The translations under genes were made by a program, and so were the position numbers. A stretch of 64,000 nucleotides of DNA, from contig NZ_CP080545.1 of the NCBI RefSeq assembly GCF_019550795.1, forward strand, positions 4,746,001 to 4,810,000, in the 5' to 3' direction. The notes beneath the pieces are model-generated. The model ran no database searches and had not been told where the DNA came from. It worked only from the letters and a program-made list of their open reading frames with translations. The stretch comes from Paenibacillus sp. sptzw28. GTDB lineage: Bacteria > Bacillota > Bacilli > Paenibacillales > Paenibacillaceae. Of this stretch, positions 49,910 to 58,626 are shown piece after piece. Within the stretch, counting starts at the first letter, position 1. The number at the start of each line of letters is the position of its first letter.

Positions 49910-50907
49910 GCCGTTGCCTCCCCGATTCGAAAAAAAGTATGCGCGAACGTAACGCCGAGCTGCTGAGCGGCCTGAAGCAAATTGCCGGTCACCTTTCCAT
50001 CCGGGTCGAGCGTGAGATCCTCCCGTTCCAAACAGGCCAGCTCCGCCTTCAGCTTGCCTACTTGTCGGATGATCCGGTCGTGTGCCACCCGCATCTGCTT
50101 CTCCTGCAGGTCGATTCCGCGAAGGTGTGCATCCAGTTCATGCAGAGCGAAGTGCACCGAGCGAGGGAATACCGTATTCAAAACAAGAAATTCAACAATC
50201 GCATCCGGTAGGACTCCGTCTGCATAATATCTGCGAAACGCTTGGTAACCGCTCACCGAGCGGAGCACCGCCTGCAGAAACGGGTAGATCTCTTCCATTT
50301 CTTCCGGAGGTTCGGCGTTTCTGGTGCCGTTTGTCCGTACAGACTGCATAATGCGAAGCGTGTTTTCCGTCCGCTCAAGGTAACGGCCGCACTCGATAAA
50401 ATGCCACTCGTTCTCGCGCGGCATAACCGATTGACAAATGCCGTTAAAGAGCGCCGTCCACTCTTTGATCCGGCCAAAAAATTGATGAGGCGATTCCCGT
50501 CCCCAATCGCTTGACTGCTTTTCCCTTAGCCACAGATAAAAACCGTTGATCGCGTCCCAAAGCTCGCTTGGCAGCTTCTCCCTCATCGAGCGGACGTTGC
50601 CCCTTGCATGGTTTACGCACGTCACCAGAGAGTTCGCATTGTCGCGGTCAAGCGTCACATAATGCACGACGTCCTGCTCTGTAAATGCGCCGTATTGCTG
50701 TTCATAAGCGGCACGGCTGCCCAAAGCGTCGACGATGCGGCCCCACTTGCACAATGTTTCCGTCTTCTCTTCCTGCCCCGCGAGCTGAAGACCCTGCAAG
50801 TCTTCCGTCTGCAGGTGGTAGTGGACATCAATAAGTCTGGCGTGATTTTCCGCCCGCTCCATATAACGACCGATCCAAAATAACGCCTCCGCATTGCGGC
50901 TCATCAT
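49906..50907 (-). CDS. Alpha-E domain protein (DUF403)
   Basis: A 333-residue, all-alpha DUF403 protein, recognised from MSRNAEALFWIGRYMERAENHARLIDV at the N-terminus and the HFIECGRYLERTENTLRIM repeat. It is probably a scaffold or partner of the adjacent circularly permuted ATP-grasp protein. Coupled to the transglutaminase gene by ATGA. Confidence 0.92.
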   Translation of the reverse strand: MMSRNAEALFWIGRYMERAENHARLIDVHYHLQTEDLQGLQLAGQEEKTETLCKWGRIVDALGSRAAYEQQYGAFTEQDVVHYVTLDRDNANSLVTCVNHARGNVRSMREKLPSELWDAINGFYLWLREKQSSDWGRESPHQFFGRIKEWTALFNGICQSVMPRENEWHFIECGRYLERTENTLRIMQSVRTNGTRNAEPPEEMEEIYPFLQAVLRSVSGYQAFRRYYADGVLPDAIVEFLVLNTVFPRSVHFALHELDAHLRGIDLQEKQMRVAHDRIIRQVGKLKAELACLEREDLTLDPDGKVTGNLLQAAQQLGVTFAHTFFRIGEATA

Positions 50908-50940
50908 CGTTCATCCCTCCGCTTCCGTTGGCTTTCGTAT

Positions 50941-52398
50941 TTAACGGTTTAACACCCAGGTATCTTTAACGCCGCCGCCCTGTGAAGAGTTGACGACCAG
51001 AGAGCCTTCCGTAAGAGCAACCCTTGTTAATCCGCCCGGTATAACATGCGTCTCAGCGCCCATAAGCACGAATGCGCGCAAATCGATATGGCGGGGCGTC
51101 ATCGCGCCCCCAATCATAACGGGTGCCCGTGACAGGTTCATGGTGGTCTGGGCAATGTACCGCCCCGGGTCCAGGCGGATTGCTTCGGAGAAGGCGGAAA
51201 TCTCCTTCTGAGTCGCCGTTGGCCCGATCAGCATGCCGTACCCGCCCGACAGCGATGTTTCCTTCACCACAAGCTGTTCCAAATTCTCTAGCGCATACTC
51301 CCGGTCTTCCTTGCGCGACAAAATATAGGTCGGAACATTATGCAGAACGGGTTCCTCAGCCAAATAGTAGCGGATCATATCCGGCACATAAGCATAGACG
51401 GCTTTGTCGTCGGTAACGCCGGTGCCGGGCGCATTGGCTATAGCGACGTTGCCTGCACGGTAAGCGTTCATCAGTCCGGGCACGCCTAAAAGCGAATCCG
51501 GCTGAAAAGCAAGCGGATCGAGGAACTCGTCGTCGAGCCGGCGGTAAATGACATCGACCTGCCGCAATCCGCGAAGGTCGCGTAAATATATTTTGTGGTC
51601 CTTGTAAACGAGGTCCCGCCCTTCCACCAAGTGAATGCCCATTTGCTGGGCCAGAAATGCATGTTCGAAGTAAGCCGAATTGTATGCGCCGGGCGTAAGA
51701 AGCACAATGAGAGGGTTGCGTTGACCGGAGGGAGCAAGACTGCGAAGCGAGCTTAGAAATATGTTCAGGCTGCGCTCGACATCCGCAACCTTGCTGGACA
51801 GGTACAGGTCTGGGAACAACTCGCACATCAAGCTTCGGCCCTTGTACAGATAAGAGAACCCCGATGGTGTGCGCAAATTGTCCTCAAGCACAAAGTAACG
51901 GCCTTTCTCGTCGCGAATCAAATCGATGCCGGAAGCGGTCATGTAAATATCCCGCGGCACTTCTAGGCCGGCCATTTCCGGACGGAAATACGTATTGCCG
52001 ATGACCATCTGCCTCGGAATAACGCCGTCCCGCACGATCTGCTGCCCGTGGTAAATATCCCGTGTAAAGGCATTGAGCGCCTTGACCCGCTGCTTCATCC
52101 CCCGCTCAATGAATTCCCATTCATGCTTCGGTATGATGCGGGGGATGTAGTCGAAGGGAATCGTTCGTTCCAACGGTTCCGACTGATTCGGAGAATAAAG
52201 CGTAAAAGTGATGCCTTCCTCTATCATTCTTTGCTGAAGTGCAGTATGTCTGGCAGCAAGCTCTGGCGGCTTCATTCGGGTGAAGGTTCGATGGACGCCT
52301 TCATAATGAGAACGTACCGAAAGATCTTTCTCGAACATTTCATCATAAAACGATTGCGAATCATAGGGATGGAACTGCGACTGGATCGCCATCGACAT
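50941..52398 (-). CDS. Circularly permuted ATP-grasp type 2 protein (DUF404/DUF407)
   Basis: A 485-residue protein with the permuted ATP-grasp core. Motifs: FYDEMFEKDLSVR near the N-terminus, IPRIIPKHEW, YFVLEDNLRTPSG and VIGNTYFRPEMAGLEVPRD. GGAGGCGGTTAAC precedes the ATG used; a longer frame begins 8 codons earlier. Family enzymes are predicted amide ligases. It is the first gene of the operon with the alpha-E and transglutaminase genes. Confidence 0.92.
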   Translation of the reverse strand: MSMAIQSQFHPYDSQSFYDEMFEKDLSVRSHYEGVHRTFTRMKPPELAARHTALQQRMIEEGITFTLYSPNQSEPLERTIPFDYIPRIIPKHEWEFIERGMKQRVKALNAFTRDIYHGQQIVRDGVIPRQMVIGNTYFRPEMAGLEVPRDIYMTASGIDLIRDEKGRYFVLEDNLRTPSGFSYLYKGRSLMCELFPDLYLSSKVADVERSLNIFLSSLRSLAPSGQRNPLIVLLTPGAYNSAYFEHAFLAQQMGIHLVEGRDLVYKDHKIYLRDLRGLRQVDVIYRRLDDEFLDPLAFQPDSLLGVPGLMNAYRAGNVAIANAPGTGVTDDKAVYAYVPDMIRYYLAEEPVLHNVPTYILSRKEDREYALENLEQLVVKETSLSGGYGMLIGPTATQKEISAFSEAIRLDPGRYIAQTTMNLSRAPVMIGGAMTPRHIDLRAFVLMGAETHVIPGGLTRVALTEGSLVVNSSQGGGVKDTWVLNR

Positions 52399-52548
52399 GT
52401 TAACCGCCTCCAAAGCCATCATCGTTAACTCGGTGTAATGTTCATGTTACTTTAAAAAAGAGATTAAACAGGTGCATTTGGATTATGTTACCTAAATCAT
52501 ACAGAATTCCAATCTTCATGTCAACTTATATAACATATAAATCAAAAG

Positions 52549-52773
52549 TTAAATAAGCCTGCCATGCCCCGTGAATCTGATAAGCGCATCCAGCCAACCA
52601 GTTACGGCAGCGGATACATAATTCCCGTTCGTATAACCGGATTCCCGGATCAGGTGCTTTACTTTTCCCGCATTCGCCGTCGAGACGGTTGAGTACAGCA
52701 GCTCACCGTCCTTACCCCGTTCACTGAAGTAAACCTTCCGCTGGCCGGCATCAAACGCAGCCGCTTTATTCAA
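52549..52773 (-). CDS. Hypothetical protein, 74 residues
   Basis: A small, basic, soluble protein; no family recognised. It overlaps the stop of the upstream 72-residue gene by 8 bp, so it is coupled to it. Sequence features are limited to an Arg/Lys-rich centre and a hydrophobic C-terminal stretch (GWLDALIRF). Confidence 0.55.
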   Translation of the reverse strand: MNKAAAFDAGQRKVYFSERGKDGELLYSTVSTANAGKVKHLIRESGYTNGNYVSAAVTGWLDALIRFTGHGRLI

Positions 52774-52984
52774 AGTTCACAATCGCGCCCCTGTCTACCT
52801 GTTCGAACCCGTACTCCCCATAAAGCCGGCACAGCTGAACGGTTGTCTGCGGAAGACGAAACACTCCTTCCGTGGTTACGAACTCCGGCCCGCTCCTAGT
52901 AGGTAAAATCATACAAACATCGGCGATATCGATTACAGCGGGTTCTCCCCGTTCATCAAGCAGCATGAGCTTCATCCGCGACAC
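52766..52984 (-). CDS. Small LytTR-like protein, 72 residues
   Basis: A short protein whose C-terminal half (FVTTEGVFRLPQTTVQLCRLY...FEQVDRGAIVNFE) resembles the end of a LytTR DNA-binding domain. The N-terminal SRMKLMLLDERGEPAVIDIADV has a beta-strand pattern. It could be a stand-alone small DNA-binding or regulatory protein. Not strongly assigned. Confidence 0.55.
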   Translation of the reverse strand: MSRMKLMLLDERGEPAVIDIADVCMILPTRSGPEFVTTEGVFRLPQTTVQLCRLYGEYGFEQVDRGAIVNFE

Positions 52985-53073
52985 TTCCCTTTGCCAGAGT
53001 AAGAACTAATGTTCCTATTCTATCATATTCAACGGGAAATACCATCCTTCCGAAGCCGGTAATAACGCCTAAA

Positions 53074-53107
53074 AGCCGCAGTACGCACGGGGCGTACTGC
53101 GGCTCAT
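53074..53107 (-). terminator. Terminator of prkA
   Basis: AGCCGCAGTACGC and GCGTACTGCGGCT form a 13-bp stem, followed on the minus strand by a short T-run (TTTTAGG). Confidence 0.75.
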
Positions 53108-53131
53108 CGGAACCGATCATTCAATCCGTAA

Positions 53132-55027
53132 TTACCTGTTCAACAGGCTCCCTACATACCGCAGAAGCTCGTTAGAGCATACCGGGCAGTATCCATGCTC
53201 ATCCATCAACCGCTTCGTTACTTCGTTGATCCGTTTGAGCTGCCGCTCATCAGGCGTTTTGGTCGAGGTGGTGATTTTAACGATATCCTTCAAATCGGTG
53301 AACAGCTTCTTCTCGATCGCTTCGCGAAGACGCTCATGGCTGTTATAGTCGAACTTTTTCCCTTTTCGCGAATAGGAGGAGATGCGAATCAATATTTCTT
53401 CGCGGAAAGCTTTTTTCGCATTTTCCGATACGCCGATCTGCTCTTCGATAGAGCGCATGAGACGCTCATCCGGATCCATTTCCTCCCCGGTCAGCGGATC
53501 TTTGATCTTCGTCCAGTTGCAGTACGATTCAATATTGTCGAGGTAGTTTTCGAACAAGGTTCTGGCCGACTCCTCATACGAGTAGACAAAGGCCTTCTGA
53601 ATTTCCTTCTTGGCCAGATTGTCATACTCTTTCCGCGCGACGGAGATGAAATTCAAGTACCTCTCCCGTTCGTCCTTCGTAATGGACGGATGCTGATCCA
53701 GTCCGTCTTTCAGCGCGCGCAGCACGTCGAGAGCATTGATGCATTGCAAATCCTGCTTGATAAGAGCGCTGGAGATACGGTTAATGACATAACGCGGATC
53801 AATACCCGACATGCCTTCCTCAATGTACTCGCTCTGCATTTCTTTCAGGTCCGCTTCTTTGTACCCTTCCACCTCTTCGCCATCGTACATGCGCATCTTC
53901 TTGACCAAGTCCATTCCCTGCTTCTTCGTCTCCTTCAGACGGGTAAGAATCGAGAAAATAGCAGCAGCTCTCAGCGAATGCGGCGCAATGTGGATATGCT
54001 TCATATCGCTTTGCCCGATCAGCTTCGTATAGATCTTCTCTTCCTCCGACACCTTCAAGTTGTATGGAATCGGCATCACGATCATCCGTGATTGAAGAGC
54101 CTCGTTCTTTTTATTGCTGATAAAAGATTTATACTCGGATTCGTTGGTGTGCGCTATAATCAGCTCGTCAGCTGAAATTAACGCGAATCTGCCGGCCTTG
54201 AAATTCCCCTCCTGTGTCAGCGACAGTAAATTCCATAGAAATTTCTCGTCGCATTTGAGCATCTCCTGAAACTCCATCAGTCCGCGGTTCGCTTTGTTGA
54301 GCTCGCCGTCAAACCGGTATGCGCGGGGGTCCGATTCCGAGCCGTACTCCGTAATGGTCGAAAAATCGATGCTGCCTGTTAGATCGGCGATGTCCTGCGA
54401 TTTCGGATCGGACGGACTGAAGGTTCCGATCCCGATCCGGCTCTCCTCCGAGATAAGCACGCGCTCAACCAGCACATTTTCAATTTGGCCGCCATATTCG
54501 GTTTTCAGCCTCATTTGGCACGACGGACAGAGATTCCCTTCAATCCGGACACCCAGCTCACGCTCCGCTTCCGGGCGCAGCTCATGCGGAATAAGATGCA
54601 GAGGCTCCTCATGCATCGGACAGCCTTTAATGGCATAGACCGCCCCCCGCTCCGTCCGGGAAAATTGTTCAAGACCTTTCTTAAGCATCGTCACAATCGT
54701 CGATTTACCGCCGCTGACCGGACCCATGAGCAGCAGTATCCGTTTGCGCACATCAAGCCGCCGTGCAGCGGAATGAAAGTATTCCTCCACCAATTGCTCA
54801 ACCGCGCGATCCAGGCCGAATATTTCCTGTTCAAAAAATTTGTATTTCTTATGCCCGGAATTTTCCACCACCCCGAACGACTCGATCATTTCATAAACGC
54901 GGGCATGCGCTGTCATAGCCGGAGCCGGATCCTGCTTGAGCAGCTCAATGTATTCCTTAAACGTCCCCGTCCACGCCAGCTTCTCACTCTCCGCCTTGTA
55001 CGCCGATATACGTTTCAAAATGTCCAT
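53132..55027 (-). CDS. prkA: Serine protein kinase PrkA (YeaG family)
   Basis: A 631-residue PrkA with an AAA+ ATPase N-terminal half (Walker A GPVSGGKST at ~102-110) and the C-terminal PrkA domain. It is described as a protein kinase and/or AAA protease acting in stress and sporulation. In B. subtilis it is made under sigma-E and is needed for full spore formation. YhbH/YeaH is its usual partner. RBS AAAGGAGGTACGTC before the ATG is strong. A weak sigma-E-like site is noted separately. Confidence 0.95.
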   Translation of the reverse strand: MDILKRISAYKAESEKLAWTGTFKEYIELLKQDPAPAMTAHARVYEMIESFGVVENSGHKKYKFFEQEIFGLDRAVEQLVEEYFHSAARRLDVRKRILLLMGPVSGGKSTIVTMLKKGLEQFSRTERGAVYAIKGCPMHEEPLHLIPHELRPEAERELGVRIEGNLCPSCQMRLKTEYGGQIENVLVERVLISEESRIGIGTFSPSDPKSQDIADLTGSIDFSTITEYGSESDPRAYRFDGELNKANRGLMEFQEMLKCDEKFLWNLLSLTQEGNFKAGRFALISADELIIAHTNESEYKSFISNKKNEALQSRMIVMPIPYNLKVSEEEKIYTKLIGQSDMKHIHIAPHSLRAAAIFSILTRLKETKKQGMDLVKKMRMYDGEEVEGYKEADLKEMQSEYIEEGMSGIDPRYVINRISSALIKQDLQCINALDVLRALKDGLDQHPSITKDERERYLNFISVARKEYDNLAKKEIQKAFVYSYEESARTLFENYLDNIESYCNWTKIKDPLTGEEMDPDERLMRSIEEQIGVSENAKKAFREEILIRISSYSRKGKKFDYNSHERLREAIEKKLFTDLKDIVKITTSTKTPDERQLKRINEVTKRLMDEHGYCPVCSNELLRYVGSLLNR

Positions 55028-55491
55028 GACGTACCTCCTTTCGTCCCTCCCGTTGCTACAAGCCGCCTATTCCCTGCGGGTCACCATCTATCCGTCTCTG
55101 ACGCTTCCCGGCATTTTGTTGAAGTAATACAATCCTATGCGTGTTTGCGAGGGAAGTTGCCCTATATTTTAAACTAGATTTCTCCACCGTTCGCCTTTCT
55201 TTACCAAGACATTAATAAATCGGAAACTACAGGCAATTGAACTACTCCCAAACTAAGGCAAAAGGAATACCAAATTGAGGGACAACGCTTTGTACGGGAA
55301 GCCCAGGCTGCACTGGAAAATGCCAGCAGATTAACATGAATTCACAGGCGCAAAAGGATGCCGTTGTTGTCTGTCCATGCGGAAAATAGTGCAAACAAGG
55401 TTTTACCAAGACGGACAGAGCTTCATAATGGAGGCCGCGCTATTTTGTGTTATAATCTCCAAAGAGCTGCAAAGGGAAAGGAGCACCGAGC
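55028..55491. other. Divergent intergenic region between prkA and the DUF2161 gene
   Basis: 464 bp with no supported gene. It holds the prkA promoter (possible sigma-E-like AATATA at 55168-55163 and CAAACACG at 55147-55140, minus strand, 15 bp apart). For the right-hand gene there is a TATAAT-type -10 (55451-55456, TATAAT) about 36 bp before its ATG, without a clear -35. No riboswitch or repeat was recognised. Confidence 0.45.
55140..55168 (-). promoter_or_regulatory. Weak sigma-E-like promoter candidate for prkA
   Basis: AATATA and CAAACACG read on the minus strand. The -10 shares five of six bases with CATACA. Clearly weaker than the spoVR site. Confidence 0.3.
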
Positions 55492-56238
55492 ATGGCCGTC
55501 AAACATGAAACCGAGCTTTACAAGCCGGTTAAAGCCTATTTCGAAGCACAGGGCTTCGAGGTCAAAAGCGAAGTGATGCACTGTGACTTAGTCGCAATCC
55601 ACCCGGACAGCGGCGACACCTTTCTCGTCGAAATGAAAAAAACGTTCAATCTCGCCTTGCTTTTGCAGGGCATCGAACGGCTGCGGCTGAGCGGACAAGT
55701 GATGCTGGCGGTAGAACGAAACCGGAAGAAGAGCGGCGCTCACAACCAGCGTTTCGGCGATCTCTCGGAGCTGTGCCGGATGCTCGGGCTCGGCTTGATG
55801 ACGGTAACCTTCTTCAAGACGAAAGCACCGGTCATTGAGCTTCTGTGCGAGCCCGGAGACCCGCCGCGGCGCGGAATTCGGCGGGTCCGGCAGACCCGGC
55901 TCATTCATGAGTTCCGCGAAAGGAGCGGGGATTACAATACGGGAGGCAGCACAAGGCGCAAGCTCGTTACCGCTTATCGGGAAAAAGCGCTTCGAATCGC
56001 ATGGGCGCTTAAAGAGCACGGCCAATTGCCGCCGCGCAAAGCGGCTGAGCTTACCGAGGTCAGGCTGGCGAGCCTGATCCTTCAGAAGGATTACTACGGC
56101 TGGTTTGAACGCGTTGAGCGGGGCGTCTACCGCTTGAAGGAATCCGGTGCCGCCGCAGTCGTGGAATATGCCGATGTGATTGAAGCCTGGCTGAACTCGC
56201 CGCAGCGGCAGACTAAAGAAGGAGGAATCGAACGATGA
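55492..56238 (+). CDS. DUF2161 protein, PD-(D/E)XK-type phosphodiesterase fold
   Basis: A 248-residue protein. The restriction-endonuclease-like active site is visible near the N-terminus: Asp32 (CDLVAIHP), Glu47 and Lys49 in FLVEMKK. The C-terminal part looks like a DNA-binding winged helix (~170-230). The family (DUF2161) is unassigned but predicted to act on nucleic acid. AAAGGAGCACCGAGC precedes the ATG. It overlaps the Rieske gene by 4 bp. It may act in DNA repair or recombination; inferred from fold only. Confidence 0.85.
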   Translation: MAVKHETELYKPVKAYFEAQGFEVKSEVMHCDLVAIHPDSGDTFLVEMKKTFNLALLLQGIERLRLSGQVMLAVERNRKKSGAHNQRFGDLSELCRMLGLGLMTVTFFKTKAPVIELLCEPGDPPRRGIRRVRQTRLIHEFRERSGDYNTGGSTRRKLVTAYREKALRIAWALKEHGQLPPRKAAELTEVRLASLILQKDYYGWFERVERGVYRLKESGAAAVVEYADVIEAWLNSPQRQTKEGGIER

Positions 56239-56573
56239 GTGAAAATTTTATTTTACCGGAAGGCTATCACGCGATCGGCACCGTCTTGGACATTACCGAC
56301 TTCCCGGCATCTATAACGATCGGCAACGATCCCTATTTCATCCTGCGGACGGTATGCAAAGGGGATGAGCAGCCGACATATAAGCTGGTGTCCGCTGTTT
56401 GCCCGCATGCAGGCGGTGAAGTCCGGCCTCTGGAGAATGAACTCATTTGCCCCCTTCACTATTGGTCGTTCGACGCCGGGACCGGGGAGTCGACGAACGT
56501 CCCGGGAGAACGGCTGGCCTGCAGTCCGGTTGTAATACATAACGGACAGTTTACGATTACGAGCACCCCCTAA
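56235..56573 (+). CDS. Rieske [2Fe-2S] protein
   Basis: A 112-residue small Rieske ferredoxin. Cluster ligands are Cys56-x-His58 (CPHAG) and Cys72-x2-His75 (CPLHYW). It resembles the NirD/HcaC-type ferredoxins. It is coupled to the DUF2161 gene (ATGA). An electron-transfer role is likely, but the partner reductase is not in the window. Confidence 0.92.
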   Translation: MSENFILPEGYHAIGTVLDITDFPASITIGNDPYFILRTVCKGDEQPTYKLVSAVCPHAGGEVRPLENELICPLHYWSFDAGTGESTNVPGERLACSPVVIHNGQFTITSTP

Positions 56574-56617
56574 TGTAGCCCACCCCCTAAATCCCCCTGA
56601 GCGTATGCTTCCGATGC

Positions 56618-56636
56618 AGTTTTCCTCCGGAAAACT
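56618..56636. repeat. Palindromic repeat, copy 1 (AGTTTTCCTCCGGAAAACT)
   Basis: A 19-bp near-perfect palindrome downstream of the Rieske gene. It shares ACTCTC on the right with copy 2. Confidence 0.75.
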
Positions 56637-56788
56637 CTCGGGGGACCCCAAGGGCTCCGCCCTCTGGACACCTGGAAGGTAGAACGTAAGAGTTGAAGAG
56701 ACGCATCCCACCCGCATCTGTACGCAGACTCGCTTGTCCCTAGGGGGACACACTAACTATTAGCGCTCTTCACGATAAATGCCCACAA

Positions 56789-56807
56789 AGTTTTCCTTCG
56801 GAAAACT
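56789..56807. repeat. Palindromic repeat, copy 2 (AGTTTTCCTTCGGAAAACT)
   Basis: Same palindrome with ACAA before it and CTCAGAGATCTGCTTGG after it. The flanks resemble copy 3, so the repeat unit is longer than the palindrome. Confidence 0.8.
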
Positions 56808-56837
56808 CTCAGAGATCTGCTTGGAGAGGAAGAACAA

Positions 56838-56856
56838 AGTTTTCCTTTGGAAAACT
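56838..56856. repeat. Palindromic repeat, copy 3 (AGTTTTCCTTTGGAAAACT)
   Basis: Third copy, 49 bp after copy 2, with ACAA before and CTTAGAGCTGCTTGG after. Spacing and flank conservation suggest a local duplication of a REP-like unit. Confidence 0.8.
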
Positions 56857-56927
56857 CTTAGAGCTGCTTGGTAAGGCCCGGGGTGGACTAACCCTCCCTT
56901 CTCCACTTTCGAAATGCCCTATAACAA

Positions 56928-56966
56928 CGAGAAACCCACCGTCTTGGATAAGACGTGGGTTTCTCG
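56928..56966. repeat. Long palindromic hairpin
   Basis: CGAGAAACCCAC and GTGGGTTTCTCG flank a paired centre (GTCTT/AAGAC). It lacks a T-run of its own. Confidence 0.7.
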
Positions 56967-56968
56967 AG

Positions 56969-57010
56969 AATCTGGCCGGTTTCCGTAGGGAGCCGGTCAG
57001 ATTGTTTTTT
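56969..57010 (+). terminator. Terminator of the Rieske transcript
   Basis: AATCTGGCCGG and CCGGTCAGATT form a stem with one bulge, followed by GTTTTTTCC. It also sits next to the convergent aminotransferase gene. Confidence 0.8.
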
Positions 57011-57018
57011 CCGTATCG

Positions 57019-58215
57019 TCAGCGGCGTGCGGTAAACTCGCCTATCGCTTCGGCGAACCGCGAAATGCCCAGCGCCATTCGCTCGCCATGCGTATAAGTG
57101 AAGTTCAGCCGCGCGGTGTTGCGCTGCGGTTGAGCCGCGAAGAAGGACGCTCCCGGTACGAAGGCTACGCCTTTGCTAACCGCGCAGCGGAGCAGCGCTT
57201 CCGCATCCAGCGCCTCCGGAAGCTCCAGCCACAAGAACATTCCACCCTCGGGCTGAACCCATTTAACGTCCTCCCAGCCCTGCTGCCGGAGCAGAGCTTG
57301 CATTTGCCTCATCCGCTCGCCGTAAGCGTCGCCTATCTTGCGGATGTGAACGTCAAGCGAGAAATGCCTGAGCAGCTGATCCAGTGTTTGTTGATCGAGC
57401 GTGCTGGAGTGTAAATCGGCTGCCTGTTTTGCTTTGGCCATCATACGGATCACCTTGCGGTCCCCGATCGCCCAGCCGGTTCGCAGCGCCGGTGCAACGG
57501 TTTTTGAGAACGTGCTCGTATATAGTACGCCTCCGCCATCCGCACTTCCCGCTAATGAAAACAAGGTCGGATACGTTGCGCCTGCATCGAACTTAATATC
57601 ACCGTAAGGATCATCCTCCAGAATCGGAACTCCCCATCGGCTGCAGATGTCGAGCAGTCCTTTTCGGCGCTCAAGACTCCATGTGCGTCCTGTAGGGTTG
57701 CCGAAGGTGGGCACCACATAGACAAGCCTCGGCTTATGCTCCCGAACCAGCCGCTCAGCTTCCGATATTATCATTCCGTCGTGGTCGCTTTCAACCGGAA
57801 CTACCCGCAAGCCGCTTAAACTAAATACCTGCAGACTCGCCAAATAAGTCGGGTTTTCGACAAGGACGACATCCCCCGGCTCCAGCAAGACCCGTACGAT
57901 CAAATCGATAGCCTGCTGGGAGCCCGTTGTCATAATCATTTGGTCAGGTTCAACCGTCATCCCTTTTTGAGCCATTCGAGCGCAGAGCTGTTCGCGCAGC
58001 GGCAAATATCCTTCGGTCAAACCATACTGCAGCGCGCCTTTGCCTGCCGCAAATACCCGGTCAACCGCTTCATGAACCGCTTCAAGCGGAAACAGTTCCT
58101 CTGCGGGAAGTCCGCCTGCGAATGAAATAATTTCCTTTCCTTGCGTAAGCTTTAAAATATCCCGAACGGCCGATGATTGCAGCCGTTCGACATTGCCCGA
58201 AAACCGATAGTCCAC
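57019..58215 (-). CDS. PLP-dependent aminotransferase (class I/II, 2-aminoadipate/LysN-like)
   Basis: A 398-residue fold-type I aminotransferase. The PLP lysine lies in TSTFSKTVAPALRTGW, and earlier hallmarks are TTGSQQAID and VPTFGNPTG. The family (PatA/LysN/Aro8-like) handles aromatic or branched/aminoadipate substrates; which one is not clear. It begins at the ATG 57 bp after the previous promoter region; GAGGCGAACGTATAG precedes it. Confidence 0.9.
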   Translation of the reverse strand: MDYRFSGNVERLQSSAVRDILKLTQGKEIISFAGGLPAEELFPLEAVHEAVDRVFAAGKGALQYGLTEGYLPLREQLCARMAQKGMTVEPDQMIMTTGSQQAIDLIVRVLLEPGDVVLVENPTYLASLQVFSLSGLRVVPVESDHDGMIISEAERLVREHKPRLVYVVPTFGNPTGRTWSLERRKGLLDICSRWGVPILEDDPYGDIKFDAGATYPTLFSLAGSADGGGVLYTSTFSKTVAPALRTGWAIGDRKVIRMMAKAKQAADLHSSTLDQQTLDQLLRHFSLDVHIRKIGDAYGERMRQMQALLRQQGWEDVKWVQPEGGMFLWLELPEALDAEALLRCAVSKGVAFVPGASFFAAQPQRNTARLNFTYTHGERMALGISRFAEAIGEFTARR

Positions 58216-58454
58216 TATACGTTCGCCTCCCCGTTACCAATACCTCATATTTTACGCTCAAACGGGCCGGGGAGCAACAAAATAGACCCTCTGGCAATCT
58301 TGTTATTTCTGGCGCATGCCCCGCTTATACACGGTTGTGCACAGCACACGCGGGAAGCATGAATCGCGCTTGTAACAACTTGTTCACATCTTAACGCATT
58401 TTCTTTTCCATCCCCGTTGGGTATAATAAAAATAGCGTATTGGAGGTGTGCAGG

Positions 58455-58553
58455 ATGACGATAAAATTTCTGATCGTAATCACCGTCTTTGTATTGTTCC
58501 TGGTCGCCATGCTCACAGCGTCATACAATGACGACAAGACCAAAGGCTTGTAA
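58455..58553 (+). CDS. 32-residue single-helix membrane peptide
   Basis: From the ATG with TGGAGGTGTGCAGG in front, 32 codons are read to TAA. Residues 4-20 (KFLIVITVFVLFLVAML) are a hydrophobic helix, followed by a polar tail YNDDKTKGL. A TATAAT-like -10 stands at 58422-58427 and a strong terminator follows directly, so it is a complete small transcription unit. Function unknown. Confidence 0.65.
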   Translation: MTIKFLIVITVFVLFLVAMLTASYNDDKTKGL

Positions 58554-58568
58554 GTTCGAAGAAAAAAA

Positions 58569-58611
58569 AAGCTTCCGGCGAATGAATGATCAATCGCCGG
58601 AAGCTTTTTTC
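58569..58611. terminator. Bidirectional terminator between the 32-residue gene and the AbrB-like gene
   Basis: AAGCTTCCGGCGA and TCGCCGGAAGCTT form a 13-bp stem with an A-run on one side and TTTTTT on the other. Confidence 0.92.
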
Positions 58612-58626
58612 GATGTTTTCACCGCT

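Larger units (their letters stand above)
56574..57018. other. Intergenic region with three palindromic repeats and a terminator
   Basis: 445 bp with no supported gene. It contains three copies of an AGTTTTCC...GGAAAACT palindrome, a 12-bp palindromic hairpin at 56928-56966 and a terminator at 56969-57010. Confidence 0.75.
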
